45,389 bases of DNA. Origin: HGM13862 sp031553915 (GTDB lineage Bacteria; Bacillota; Dehalobacteriia; UBA4068). How positions within the stretch are numbered: the first letter of the stretch is position 1; each line of letters begins with the position of its first letter. The position numbers and the translations under genes were made by a program. The stretch covers positions 1-45,389 of the forward strand of contig JAVBKT010000011.1 in the NCBI GenBank assembly GCA_031553915.1, written 5' to 3'. Under the pieces are notes generated by a model, which had not been told where the DNA came from, searched no databases, and saw only the letters and a list, made by a program, of their open reading frames with translations. Below, piece by piece: positions 1 through 8,160 of the stretch.

Positions 1-129
1 GTCTCCCAACCCCCTCAAAGTTTTCAAGGACTTTTTAAGCCATCAGCTTCCGCCGATGACTTCGCTTTTTTGGCTTGTTCTTACTGTTCAGTTCTCAAAG
101 ACCTATTGCGCCTTCCAGCGCGCTCCGCT
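1..129 (-). ncRNA. rRNA operon leader (5' end; 16S lies outside the window)
   Basis: Read on the minus strand this is the transcribed leader of an rRNA operon heading out of the left edge. It contains a boxA-like antitermination motif (TCTTTGAGAACTGAACA, plus positions 85-101). Further downstream is a 9-bp stem with a GGAA tetraloop (arms 39-47 and 52-60) that closes fully only in minus-strand RNA, where two G-U pairs form. It follows two tandem sigma-A promoters. No rRNA sequence itself is present, so the operon identity is inferred from boxA and the promoters. Confidence 0.7.
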
Positions 130-158
130 AGTATATCATCTAGCGCAGTGCGAGTCAA
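130..158 (-). promoter_or_regulatory. Proximal rRNA operon promoter (P2)
   Basis: On the minus strand the -35 TTGACT (153-158) and -10 TATACT (130-135) are separated by exactly 17 bp. The predicted transcript starts just upstream of the boxA-like leader. The region is followed on the same strand by no coding sequence inside the window. Confidence 0.8.
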
Positions 159-218
159 CACTTTTGATAAAAAATTTAAGAAGAATTTTTCAGTATTGAC
201 CTAAGGGAAAGCTTTTTA

Positions 219-248
219 AATATACCATATTTGCAAAAGGCTTGTCAA
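219..248 (-). promoter_or_regulatory. Distal rRNA operon promoter (P1)
   Basis: On the minus strand a perfect -35 TTGACA (243-248) and -10 TATATT (219-224) are 18 bp apart, with an extended -10 TGG directly before the hexamer. It lies about 90 bp upstream of the proximal promoter; tandem promoters are typical of Firmicute rRNA operons. Confidence 0.65.
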
Positions 249-432
249 TGAAAAATTCAAAAAAAAGTAAATAATCGACTGCCTTTTTACTACTAGAGTA
301 TGCCAAATTTTGCCTAATGTTATACATAAAAATTTTTTTCGTAAAAAACACTTGAAATACCTTTATGCTCTCACAAAAAATGGCCTTGTTTATATTAATA
401 TAGTAATAACGTGCTTTACTCCTACTTTTTTC
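249..432. other. AT-rich intergenic region with no gene seen
   Basis: This stretch between the divergent rRNA and tRNA-Leu promoters is AT-rich and shows no ribosome binding site followed by a plausible reading frame. Open frames crossing it have no recognisable protein and run through the tRNA gene. Confidence 0.6.
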
Positions 433-461
433 TTTACTTTTTTCCGCCAATGCAGTATAAT
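433..461 (+). promoter_or_regulatory. tRNA-Leu promoter
   Basis: The -10 is a perfect TATAAT (456-461) and the -35 is TTTACT (433-438) with a 17-bp spacer. The tRNA begins 31 bp downstream of the -10. Confidence 0.7.
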
Positions 462-492
462 GTACTGCGGAGTTAAAACAATTGCCGCTCTT

Positions 493-579
493 GCCGGAGT
501 GGCGGAATTGGCAGACGCACGGGACTTAAAATCCCGCGATGGCAACATCGTACCGGTTCGACCCCGGTCTCCGGCACCA
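493..579 (+). tRNA. tRNA-Leu (anticodon UAA)
   Basis: The acceptor stem GCCGGAG pairs with CTCCGGC and is followed by the discriminator A and an encoded CCA. The anticodon stem CGGGA/TCCCG encloses the loop CTTAAAA, giving anticodon TAA. A long variable arm (cgatg..catcg) confirms a class II tRNA, as expected for leucine. The T loop TTCGACC is canonical. The gene stands alone with its own promoter and terminator. Confidence 0.97.
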
Positions 580-583
580 CGAA

Positions 584-613
584 GGAGCAAAGTTCGCTTT
601 GCTCCGTTTTTCT
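584..613 (+). terminator. Rho-independent terminator of tRNA-Leu
   Basis: A perfect 9-bp stem GGAGCAAAG/CTTTGCTCC with a TTCG tetraloop is followed by GTTTTTCTTT, five bases after the tRNA CCA end. Confidence 0.92.
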
Positions 614-670
614 TTAGCAAGAAAAATTTCCGCCTGCTTCCGTGTTTCATCATCTTTTTTGAAAGACAAG

Positions 671-724
671 ACATACAACACAAAGACAATTTTCAGGTAT
701 GAAGATTGTCTTTGTGTTGTATGT
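671..724. repeat. Perfect 20-bp inverted repeat extending to a 24-bp hairpin
   Basis: Arms 671-690 and 705-724 are perfectly complementary. Positions 691-694 and 701-704 continue the stem with one G-U pair, leaving the hexaloop AGGTAT. Neither strand has a T-tract after it, so it is not a standard terminator. It lies between the tRNA-Leu terminator and the hppA terminator. Its function is unknown. Confidence 0.85.
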
Positions 725-746
725 GAGCTACGGCTTATATTACTAT

Positions 747-780
747 AAAAGAAGAGCTCTCAAAAGAGAGCTCTTCTTTT
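747..780 (-). terminator. Terminator of hppA (bidirectional in form)
   Basis: A 15-bp stem (747-761 with 766-780) has a 4-base loop; T-tracts appear on both strands. It overlaps the hppA stop codon by one base. Confidence 0.88.
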
Positions 781-3251
781 TATGAAAGTTGTTTAGATTC
801 TTCGTTTGCGTCAATATTCTTTGTTTTTACTTTTGAAGAACTAATCCGCATCGAGAAGAAAGACCGCCAGACAAACACCAAGGCAACCAGGAAAAGCACG
901 CCGCCAATATAGGGCGCTATGGATGCAAATTTATCAGTAATTGCAATCTCCATGGCCAAGGTGCCAAACAAGGTGGTAAATTTGATAATCGGATTCAAGG
1001 ACACTGATGAGGTATCTTTGAAAGGATCGCCCACCGTATCGCCGACTATTGTAGCGTCATGCAGCGGAGTGCCTTTCATCTGCAAATCCACTTCAACAAC
1101 CTTTTTAGCATTATCCCAACACCCGCCGGCATTAGCCATAAACACAGCCTGGAACAAGCCAAACACAGCAATAGAAATCAAATAGGAGATGAAGAAGGAA
1201 ACAGGCAGCACCGAATCAGCGCTAGGCGCGGAGAAGAAGGCATAAGCCAGAGTAAAACAAAATACGGCAATAAAGATATTTAGCATCCCTTTTTGGGCAT
1301 ATTGCGTACAAATTTTCACAACAGCCTTAGAATTTTCCTGCGACGCTTTAAGATCCGCCTGCTCGTCCAAACGGATATGGCGTTTGATGAATTCAACCGC
1401 TTTATAGGCGCCAGTGACAACAGCCTGTGTGGACGCGCCGGTAAACCAGTAAATGGTCGCGCCGCCACAGAGAAATCCTAAAATGGTGAAGGGGTTCAGC
1501 AGGTTCAATACTTCTGATGGTGAGACACCTGTCACATTGCCGATTACCAAAATCAAGGAGAAAATCATCGTGGTAGCGCCAACCACAGCGGTGCCGATCA
1601 AAACTGGCTTAGCAGTGGCCTTAAAGGTATTACCGGCTCCGTCATTGGCTTCGAGATAATATTTGGCCATGGCAAAATCCGGCTTAACGCCATATTCTTT
1701 TTCTAAATCTTCCTCAATATTGTCAACAGACTCAATTAAGGAAAGCTCGTAAATAGATTGCGCATTATCAGTGACCGGGCCATAGCTGTCCACCGCAATC
1801 GTGACCGGGCCCATACCCAAGAATCCGAACGCAACTAGGCCGAAGGCAAAAATCGACTGATATTGCATGATTGACGACAGTCCGTTATTGCTGGCTACAT
1901 AGGCAACAAACATTAGGCTGACGAAAACCAGGCCTGTCCAAAAGGCGCTGAAATTACCTGCGGTCAAACCGGAAAGGATGTTTAAGGAAGCGCCGCCTTC
2001 TTTGGATGTAGCTACCACCTCATTAACATGCTTGGACTTGGGGCTGGTGAACACTTTGGTAATTTCCGGCAACACAGCGCCGCCCAGAGTCCCACAGCTG
2101 ATGATAATAGACAAAACAACCCAGAGACCAGGATCATAGGCGCCGACAACAGAGGCGGGGCCGATCAGAAAATAGCTGGAAACAAAAGTGACGACAATCG
2201 AGAGCACAGAAGTCAACCACACTAAAGACGTAAGCGGTTTTTCAAAATCCAGCTTATCACATGACTTGTAACGCGCCCGTGATACTGCTTTGTTAATATA
2301 GTAGGAGATTACCGAGGTAATAATCATCAAAATGCGCATGACGAAAATCCATACCAGCATAGCTGTTTGCAGCGCCGGCTCAACCGCCAGCACGATGAAA
2401 GAAATAAGAGCGACGCAGGTGACGCCATAGGTTTCAAAGCCATCTGCCGTGGGGCCAACGCTGTCGCCGGCATTGTCGCCGGTGCAATCGGCAATAACTC
2501 CGGGGTTACGCGGATCATCCTCGCCGATCTTGAAGACGATTTTCATCAGATCTGCGCCAATATCGGCAATCTTGGTAAAAATACCGCCGGCGATACGCAA
2601 GGCAGAAGCGCCCAAGGATTCGCCAATAGCAAAGCCGATAAAGCATGCCCCGGCAACTTCTCCGGGCACAAACAGCAAGATGCCTAACATCATCATCAGT
2701 TCCATACAAATCAAGGTTACACCAATGCTGATGCCGGCATTAAGAGGAATGTTCAAAAGCTTCAGGGGTTTGTGCTGCAAAGAGGCAAAAGCCATACGGC
2801 TGTTAGCCATGGTATTCATTTTAATGCCATACCAGGCCACAATATATGAGCCAAGAATACCCAACACTGACCACAGAAGAATAACTAAAACCTTGCTGAT
2901 GCCCATGCCACTCAAAACGCCAAAATAAAAGGCAATACAAATACCAATAAACGCCAGCAACAAACATAAAAACTTGCCCTGCTGAATCATATAGGTTTTG
3001 CATGTGGCATAAATGGTAGCGGCGACATCCAGCATGGATTTATGCGCCGGCAATTTACGCACCCGGACATATTGATAAAGACCGAAGACAAAGCCCAAAA
3101 GGCAAACAGCTATCCCTGTAAACAACAAACTACGTTGCAATGACGAAAACTCAGGAATAACTAAATTTGCTTCGCCCGCAAAAGCATAGGTGGGGCAAAG
3201 CAAGACTAGCAATAAAGCTAACGGTATAATAATCTTTCCTCTCAACGACAT
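780..3251 (-). CDS. hppA: Membrane-bound proton/sodium-translocating pyrophosphatase
   Basis: The enzyme hydrolyses cytoplasmic pyrophosphate and uses the energy to pump H+ or Na+ across the membrane. The 823-aa protein is almost entirely hydrophobic helices, with an N-terminal signal-like helix (residues 6-25). Family signatures are DDPRNPG (245-251), GDNAGD (258-263) and GDTVGDPFKDTSS near residue 765, the last holding acidic Mg-PPi ligands. The potassium-determining motif reads GNTFKATAK with Lys at 544. Lys here marks K+-independent enzymes, but the usual partner Thr three residues on is Ala, so ion specificity and K+ need are open. It is longer than the usual 660-770 aa, partly through an acidic insert around 505-535. 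The ATG follows AGGAG by 4 nt. It is monocistronic, with its own promoter and terminator. Confidence 0.96.
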   Translation of the reverse strand: MSLRGKIIIPLALLLVLLCPTYAFAGEANLVIPEFSSLQRSLLFTGIAVCLLGFVFGLYQYVRVRKLPAHKSMLDVAATIYATCKTYMIQQGKFLCLLLAFIGICIAFYFGVLSGMGISKVLVILLWSVLGILGSYIVAWYGIKMNTMANSRMAFASLQHKPLKLLNIPLNAGISIGVTLICMELMMMLGILLFVPGEVAGACFIGFAIGESLGASALRIAGGIFTKIADIGADLMKIVFKIGEDDPRNPGVIADCTGDNAGDSVGPTADGFETYGVTCVALISFIVLAVEPALQTAMLVWIFVMRILMIITSVISYYINKAVSRARYKSCDKLDFEKPLTSLVWLTSVLSIVVTFVSSYFLIGPASVVGAYDPGLWVVLSIIISCGTLGGAVLPEITKVFTSPKSKHVNEVVATSKEGGASLNILSGLTAGNFSAFWTGLVFVSLMFVAYVASNNGLSSIMQYQSIFAFGLVAFGFLGMGPVTIAVDSYGPVTDNAQSIYELSLIESVDNIEEDLEKEYGVKPDFAMAKYYLEANDGAGNTFKATAKPVLIGTAVVGATTMIFSLILVIGNVTGVSPSEVLNLLNPFTILGFLCGGATIYWFTGASTQAVVTGAYKAVEFIKRHIRLDEQADLKASQENSKAVVKICTQYAQKGMLNIFIAVFCFTLAYAFFSAPSADSVLPVSFFISYLISIAVFGLFQAVFMANAGGCWDNAKKVVEVDLQMKGTPLHDATIVGDTVGDPFKDTSSVSLNPIIKFTTLFGTLAMEIAITDKFASIAPYIGGVLFLVALVFVWRSFFSMRISSSKVKTKNIDANEESKQLS

Positions 3252-3480
3252 GACGCTCCTCTCATAAAACTCTTCCTATTTAATTGTGTATCATTCATAC
3301 ACAGCCACACTATTATAATCATATTAAATAGGAAAAACAAGCTTTTTTTTGACATTTTTAATAATTATTTTTGCCCAAATATTCTGAAAATATTTCAGTA
3401 AAAACATCAGCTATCAAATGTTATTATTTACAGAACAAATCTTAAGACAGTATCCATTTTTTGACAGCTACATAACTAAA
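3252..3480. other. Intergenic region hppA-glyA
   Basis: The gap holds the hppA promoter and 5' leader (with a 7-bp hairpin near 3284-3302) and the glyA terminator at its far end. The middle (about 3345-3475) is AT-rich, and I see no gene in it. Confidence 0.7.
3312..3340 (-). promoter_or_regulatory. hppA promoter
   Basis: On the minus strand a perfect -10 TATAAT (3312-3317) is 17 bp from a weak -35 TTGTTT (3335-3340). It lies about 60 bp upstream of the hppA start. Confidence 0.6.
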
Positions 3481-3535
3481 TAAAAATAGCCGGTTGACAA
3501 CCATCTAAATAGTTATCGACCGGCTATTTTTATTT
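3481..3535 (-). terminator. glyA terminator
   Basis: Long inverted repeat: 3482-3496 pairs with 3517-3531 (one G-U). On the minus strand it ends in ATTTTTATTT, about 20 bp after the glyA stop. It also reads as a terminator on the plus strand. Confidence 0.88.
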
Positions 3536-3556
3536 AACTAATATATTGCTAACTTT

Positions 3557-4798
3557 TTAGGCATAAAGAGGATATTGATTGGTCAGTTCCTGGACAATTT
3601 GCTCAGCTTCTCCGGTCTTGGCAGCGTCATTCGCGAGGCAAAGAGCAATAGCCTCCCCAACTTTGATAAAGGCAGTTTGATCAAAACCGCGCGTAGTGCA
3701 GGCAGCAGTGCCCAGGCGAATGCCGCTGGTCACAAAAGGTTTTTGCGGGTCAAAAGGAATACCATTTTTATTGCAGGTGATCCCGGCCTCATCAAGCATA
3801 TGCTCTGCTTCTTTGCCGGTTAAGCCCAGCGAACGTACGTCAACCAGCATCAAATGGTTGTCTGTGCCTCCGGAGACAATGCGTAAACCCTTATCAGACA
3901 GGGTCTCGGCCAAAGCTTTGGCATTCTTCTTGACATTAACAATATAGTCTTTGAACGCAGGCTGGAGAGCCTCGCCAAAAGCAACGGCTTTAGCGGCGAT
4001 AACATGCATCAACGGCCCGCCCTGAATACCGGGGAAAACAGCTTTGTCAATCAGCTTGGCATAGTCTTCATTATTGGTAAGAATCAGACCGCCGCGGGGC
4101 CCGCGCAAAGTCTTATGCGTGGTAGAGGTGACAACATCACAATAAGGCACTGGCGACATATGCTCGCCGACAGCAACCAGGCCGGCAATATGCGCCATAT
4201 CGGTCAAGAGCAAGGCGCCGCAAGCATCAGCAATCTGGCGAAACTTTTGAAAATCAAGTTCCCTCGGATAGGCGGAGGCCCCTGCTACGATCATTTTGGG
4301 CTTGGTCTCGCAGGCTTGTTCCATCAGTTTGTCATAATCTATGGTCTCAGTCTGCGGATCAACGCCATAGGCAATGAACTCGTATTGCTTGCCGGAAAAA
4401 TTAACCGGCGAACCATGCGTCAAATGACCGCCATGAGCCAAATTCATGCCTAAAATGCGGTCGCCGACATTGAGCAGCGCAAAATAAGCAGCCATATTAG
4501 CCTGCGCACCGCTATGCGTCTGCACATTGGCAAAGGCAGCGCCAAAGAGTTTTTTGGCACGGTCACGAGCCAAATCTTCAGCAATATCCACACATTCGCA
4601 GCCGCCATAATAGCGGTGGGCCGGATAGCCCTCCGCATATTTATTGGTGAGCACTGAGCCCTGAGCTGCCATTACTGCCCGGGAGGTAAAATTTTCCGAG
4701 GCGATCAATTCAATTTTGTTTCTTTGTCTTGCCAGTTCTGCACTGATTGCAGCGGCAATGTCCGGGTCTGCTGCTGCCAAAAAACTAAAGTCAAACAT
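3557..4798 (-). CDS. glyA: Serine hydroxymethyltransferase
   Basis: A PLP enzyme that interconverts serine plus tetrahydrofolate with glycine plus 5,10-methylene-THF, the main source of one-carbon units. The 413-aa protein is full length. It has the N-terminal LIASENFTS motif, the YAEGYPAHRYYGG signature and the PLP lysine at residue 229 in STTHKTLRGPRGG. I chose the ATG at 4798 because GGAGG lies 8 nt upstream; an ATG 24 bp further out precedes that site. It lies 143 bp after recO on the same strand and has its own terminator, so it could be read from the upstream block or from a promoter I could not identify confidently. Confidence 0.97.
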   Translation of the reverse strand: MFDFSFLAAADPDIAAAISAELARQRNKIELIASENFTSRAVMAAQGSVLTNKYAEGYPAHRYYGGCECVDIAEDLARDRAKKLFGAAFANVQTHSGAQANMAAYFALLNVGDRILGMNLAHGGHLTHGSPVNFSGKQYEFIAYGVDPQTETIDYDKLMEQACETKPKMIVAGASAYPRELDFQKFRQIADACGALLLTDMAHIAGLVAVGEHMSPVPYCDVVTSTTHKTLRGPRGGLILTNNEDYAKLIDKAVFPGIQGGPLMHVIAAKAVAFGEALQPAFKDYIVNVKKNAKALAETLSDKGLRIVSGGTDNHLMLVDVRSLGLTGKEAEHMLDEAGITCNKNGIPFDPQKPFVTSGIRLGTAACTTRGFDQTAFIKVGEAIALCLANDAAKTGEAEQIVQELTNQYPLYA

Positions 4799-4941
4799 AC
4801 CTATTTCCTCCGTCATCAACATTTATTCAAACTATTTGGTCAACCAAGGCCGTATAGCCCTATTGCTCTGGTTTGATCACGCTTGTTCATAGCTTATCTT
4901 GAATATTTTAGAACTTTTTTAGTATATCAAAAAGCCCCTAC

Positions 4942-5694
4942 TTAATCAAGCAATTGCTGCAAAATTGCTTTGGCCTTTGAGCTATAATCAAGATGATAAT
5001 CAAGAAAATAACTAAGCGCGGTCTCCAGCTCTGCCGTCAACTCATCGCTGATTTTGATCGCCGCAATTTTCACCAAAGGCGCTTCCAGCAGCCGCCGTAG
5101 CGTCAGCACTGAGCCTGCGCTTAGCGTTGGCGAGGGATCTGTTTTGCCGCAACCCGCGCACAGCAAAGCCCCGGCCTTGGGCGAAAGGTGAAAGGTTCCG
5201 CCGCTAAGGCTGCGGCGGCAATCATTGCAATAAGCCAATTGCGGCAGCAATCCCAGCTCCAGCAAAAGCCTGCTTTCAAAAAAAAGAGCGGTGCGGCGGT
5301 GATGATCATCCATTTTTAACATCGAAAAAGCAGCCAGCAGCAAGGAGAAAAAATCCTGCGACGGGCGGTATTCCGGCATGGCAATATCCGCCAGCTCCGC
5401 CACGTAGGAGCAATAGGCTATAGTGGATAAGCTTGCATTCAGTGATACAAAGCTGGTCTCAGCCTCTGCTGCCTTGAGATAGGATACCCCGCCTTTGCTC
5501 GGGCTGAGCGTCAGCTTGGCGCGGCAAAAGGGCTGAGCGGCAGCGCGCAGACTGCCGCCGGGCTTGGCTGCTCCTTTGGCAATAGCAACGCCCTTGCCCA
5601 GCTCCAGGCTAAAATATATTAGCAGCTTATCGCATTCTTTATAGTCTCTTACCTTGAGCACCACAGCATCAACTGTGGTATCGCGGATATCCAT
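4942..5694 (-). CDS. recO: DNA repair protein RecO
   Basis: RecO loads RecA with RecR in the RecFOR pathway of gap repair and anneals SSB-coated strands. The 250-aa product has the N-terminal OB-fold sequence typical of the family (VVLKVRDYKECDKLLIYFS, residues 11-29). A C-terminal half carries a four-cysteine zinc site, CNDC followed by CAGC. The start at MDIRDT gives the normal length. It begins 10 bp after the era stop, so the two are almost certainly co-transcribed, as in many Firmicutes. Confidence 0.93.
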   Translation of the reverse strand: MDIRDTTVDAVVLKVRDYKECDKLLIYFSLELGKGVAIAKGAAKPGGSLRAAAQPFCRAKLTLSPSKGGVSYLKAAEAETSFVSLNASLSTIAYCSYVAELADIAMPEYRPSQDFFSLLLAAFSMLKMDDHHRRTALFFESRLLLELGLLPQLAYCNDCRRSLSGGTFHLSPKAGALLCAGCGKTDPSPTLSAGSVLTLRRLLEAPLVKIAAIKISDELTAELETALSYFLDYHLDYSSKAKAILQQLLD

Positions 5695-5704
5695 ACGCAA
5701 AGTC

Positions 5705-6613
5705 CTATTCTTCAGCCAGCCACTGATCAAGCAAACCACGGTTATTGCGCCAATCCTTCTTGGCCCGCACCCGCAAATCCAAATAAACCCGGCAGGCAAA
5801 AATCCGCTCAATTTCCCGCCGCGCATTCTCGCCGATCTTTTTCAGCATGGCGCCATGCTTGCCAATTAAGATACCCTTTTGGCTATCGCGCTCCACATAA
5901 ATATTGGCCTCAATATAGAGCAGGCCATTGTCCCGCTCCTCCATAGCAGAAACCGTAACCGCCAGAGAATGGGGGACCTCATCGGTAGTCAGGCGCAAGG
6001 CCTGCTCGCGCACCAGCTCGGCAATCAAAATATTCTCCGGCAAATCAGAGACAAGCTCAGCAGGATAATAGCAAGGGCCCTCCGGTAAATATCGGTAAAT
6101 GGTCTGCAGCAAATTGTCTTTGTTCTCGCCCTTGCGCGCGGAAACAGGGACAATCTCAGCAAAATTATATTTATGCTGATAAAAAGCAATCAGCGGTAAG
6201 ATTTCTTCTTTTTTGAGTAAGTCAATCTTATTGATAATTAAAAAAACAGGCGTTTTGCTGGCAGCTTGTCCCAGCATCTTGATAATATATTCCTCGCCGG
6301 CGCCAAACACTTCTGTGGCGTCAATCACATAGAGAATGATGTCACAGCCGGACAAGGCCTCATTGACTGAGCTCATCATGCGCTCACCCAGCTTAAACTT
6401 TGGCTTATGCACTCCAGGGGTATCCAGCAAAACCGCCTGCATCGTCTGATCGGTATAAATGCCGCGAATGGTGTTGCGAGTGGTTTGCGGTTTATCAGAG
6501 ATGATCGCCACCTTTTCGCCCACCAGCTGATTGGTCAGCGTGCTTTTACCGGCATTTGGCCTACCGATCACCGCCGTAAAGCCGGAATGAAATTTTTTAT
6601 CCGCGCTATTCAT
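5705..6613 (-). CDS. era: GTPase Era
   Basis: Era is an essential GTPase that binds the 3' end of 16S rRNA and couples 30S maturation to growth. The 302-aa product shows all G motifs: GRPNAGKST (G1), TTRNT (G2), DTPGV (G3) and NKID (G4). A C-terminal KH RNA-binding domain has the GKHGAMLKKIG turn. The start at MNSADKK overlaps the end of the DUF3048 gene by 8 bp, which implies translational coupling. recO follows 10 bp later. Its neighbours ybeY and rpsU also act on the small subunit. Confidence 0.96.
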   Translation of the reverse strand: MNSADKKFHSGFTAVIGRPNAGKSTLTNQLVGEKVAIISDKPQTTRNTIRGIYTDQTMQAVLLDTPGVHKPKFKLGERMMSSVNEALSGCDIILYVIDATEVFGAGEEYIIKMLGQAASKTPVFLIINKIDLLKKEEILPLIAFYQHKYNFAEIVPVSARKGENKDNLLQTIYRYLPEGPCYYPAELVSDLPENILIAELVREQALRLTTDEVPHSLAVTVSAMEERDNGLLYIEANIYVERDSQKGILIGKHGAMLKKIGENARREIERIFACRVYLDLRVRAKKDWRNNRGLLDQWLAEE

Positions 6614-7646
6614 TTTCACCCCCTGCTTCATCCACCACCACATGGCTTTCGTCATAGCTAAAATCAACATTGCCATCAATAATCTGAATGCAGGTACGGC
6701 CGGGGTTGAGCTTAAACTCCTCACCGTTTTCATCAACAAAGATAGTGGGGCTGTCCAGATTCTCCCTGCTCCAGCTGCCTTTGATCATCACCCCGCCGGT
6801 AAAAAGCCAGGCCTCACCGCCGGCGCACATATCAATGGCAAGATGAATGCCATCAGCCATGACTCCGGAGCGAACCTTTTGCACAATAATATTGGCCGCG
6901 CGGATCGACTCATTATTAGCCGCGTCAATATAGGGCTCATCATTGACGATGCGGGCATAAGAGGATATGGACGGGTCATAGCTATAATAGGTGTCCACCT
7001 CGGTGTATTCAGTCAGAATCCAATCTACCTGCAGGCCCTCAGGCTGTTCGCCCTCTGCCAAAAACTTTAACTCACGCACATTTTCATTAACAGTTCGTTT
7101 TTCCCTGTCCGCCAAAAAGCGATACATCTCCTCGCTGGAGGTCATCAGATCATGCGGCATACTGCGGCCTTTAATACGCCAAAAATATTGGCCCCGGGCA
7201 ATTTCATCCAAATCATCAAGAGCAATGCTATTCAGATAGCCGAGCGCCTCAGTACTGCCGCCGCAATGCACCATCACCGCATCCCATTCCCGGGCCACGT
7301 CTACGATATATCTGCGTGCAGAACGAACGCCGCCAATTTGCTCCGGCACATGGCCATAAAACAGGCAGAGCAGACGGGGAATATTGCCTTCCGCCGGGAT
7401 TTCATAAATAATCTCCGCCTGGGACACGCCATAGTGAGGGCGGGCGCCGGGACCGTTACCAATACTAACCAAAAAAAGACGGGCGGAAATTTCTTCCTCC
7501 ACCTGCAAATGAGTCAAAGGATTATAAATAGGGTCAGGCTGAACGTCCGGCTGGGTATCACCCTGATCAGCATCTTCATTATTCTGGCAGGCGGCCAGAC
7601 CGACTACCAGCAGCAGGGTTAATAATATCACTAATGCTTTTTTCAT
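6606..7646 (-). CDS. DUF3048 (YerB-like) lipoprotein
   Basis: A 346-aa predicted lipoprotein: a short basic start and hydrophobic stretch end in the lipobox GLAAC near residue 20, followed by an acidic linker. The body matches the two-part DUF3048 (YerB-type) pattern, including segments such as GGVRSARRYIVD and YIDAANNESIRAANI. The biochemical function of this family is not established. I chose MKKALVILL because it gives a proper signal peptide. It overlaps era by 8 bp and sits where B. subtilis has dgkA and cdd, between ybeY and era. Confidence 0.8.
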   Translation of the reverse strand: MKKALVILLTLLLVVGLAACQNNEDADQGDTQPDVQPDPIYNPLTHLQVEEEISARLFLVSIGNGPGARPHYGVSQAEIIYEIPAEGNIPRLLCLFYGHVPEQIGGVRSARRYIVDVAREWDAVMVHCGGSTEALGYLNSIALDDLDEIARGQYFWRIKGRSMPHDLMTSSEEMYRFLADREKRTVNENVRELKFLAEGEQPEGLQVDWILTEYTEVDTYYSYDPSISSYARIVNDEPYIDAANNESIRAANIIVQKVRSGVMADGIHLAIDMCAGGEAWLFTGGVMIKGSWSRENLDSPTIFVDENGEEFKLNPGRTCIQIIDGNVDFSYDESHVVVDEAGGENE

Positions 7647-7689
7647 ATGTATATCTTTTCTCCTATAATACAAATAGCCTGACTAATGG

Positions 7690-8160
7690 CTAGCCAAGTT
7701 CAAATTTGATTTCAGCAAGTATCTGTTCCTGCAAGGCAAACATCTCTTTTTCTTCGGCCTCACTTTTTTCATGATCATAACCGAGTAGATGCAATAATCC
7801 ATGAATAAAGAGAAATACTTCTTCCCTGGTCTGCGAATGGCCATAGGCCTCCGCCTGCTCTGCCGCGCGCTCACGGGAAATAATAATATCCCCCAGCAAC
7901 AGTGGTTCCTTGTCCACAGCAAAAACATCTTCTCCCTCGGCCAAAGCAAAGCTCAAGACATCAGTGGGCCGGTCTATGCCGCGGTAATCGCGGTTCAATT
8001 GCCAGATATGCTGGTCATCGGTCAGCAGCAGGCTGATTTCCACATCGCTATCTTCTTCCAGCACAGCCAAGGTTGCCTCTGCCGCCTGACGGAACAAACG
8101 GCGCAGAGCAGGCGTAGTGGCCGCGGTTTTGCCTTGTCTAGAGAGGATTACTTTCGTCAT
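7690..8160 (-). CDS. ybeY: Endoribonuclease YbeY (rRNA maturation factor)
   Basis: YbeY is a zinc metalloenzyme needed for 16S rRNA 3' end maturation and ribosome quality control. The 156-aa protein contains the zinc motif HGLLHLLGYDH (HxxxHxxxxxH). It also has the upstream family segment LNRDYRGIDRPTDVLSFAL. The ATG follows GGGGGAG by 5 nt and lies 23 bp inside the end of pgpH, so translation is probably coupled. Its place next to phoH, pgpH and era is the classic one. Confidence 0.96.
   Translation of the reverse strand: MTKVILSRQGKTAATTPALRRLFRQAAEATLAVLEEDSDVEISLLLTDDQHIWQLNRDYRGIDRPTDVLSFALAEGEDVFAVDKEPLLLGDIIISRERAAEQAEAYGHSQTREEVFLFIHGLLHLLGYDHEKSEAEEKEMFALQEQILAEIKFELG

Noticed and set aside
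310..702. Open reading frame of 130 codons across tRNA-Leu
   Set aside because: It runs straight through a clear tRNA gene and its terminator, and has no ribosome binding site or known protein pattern.
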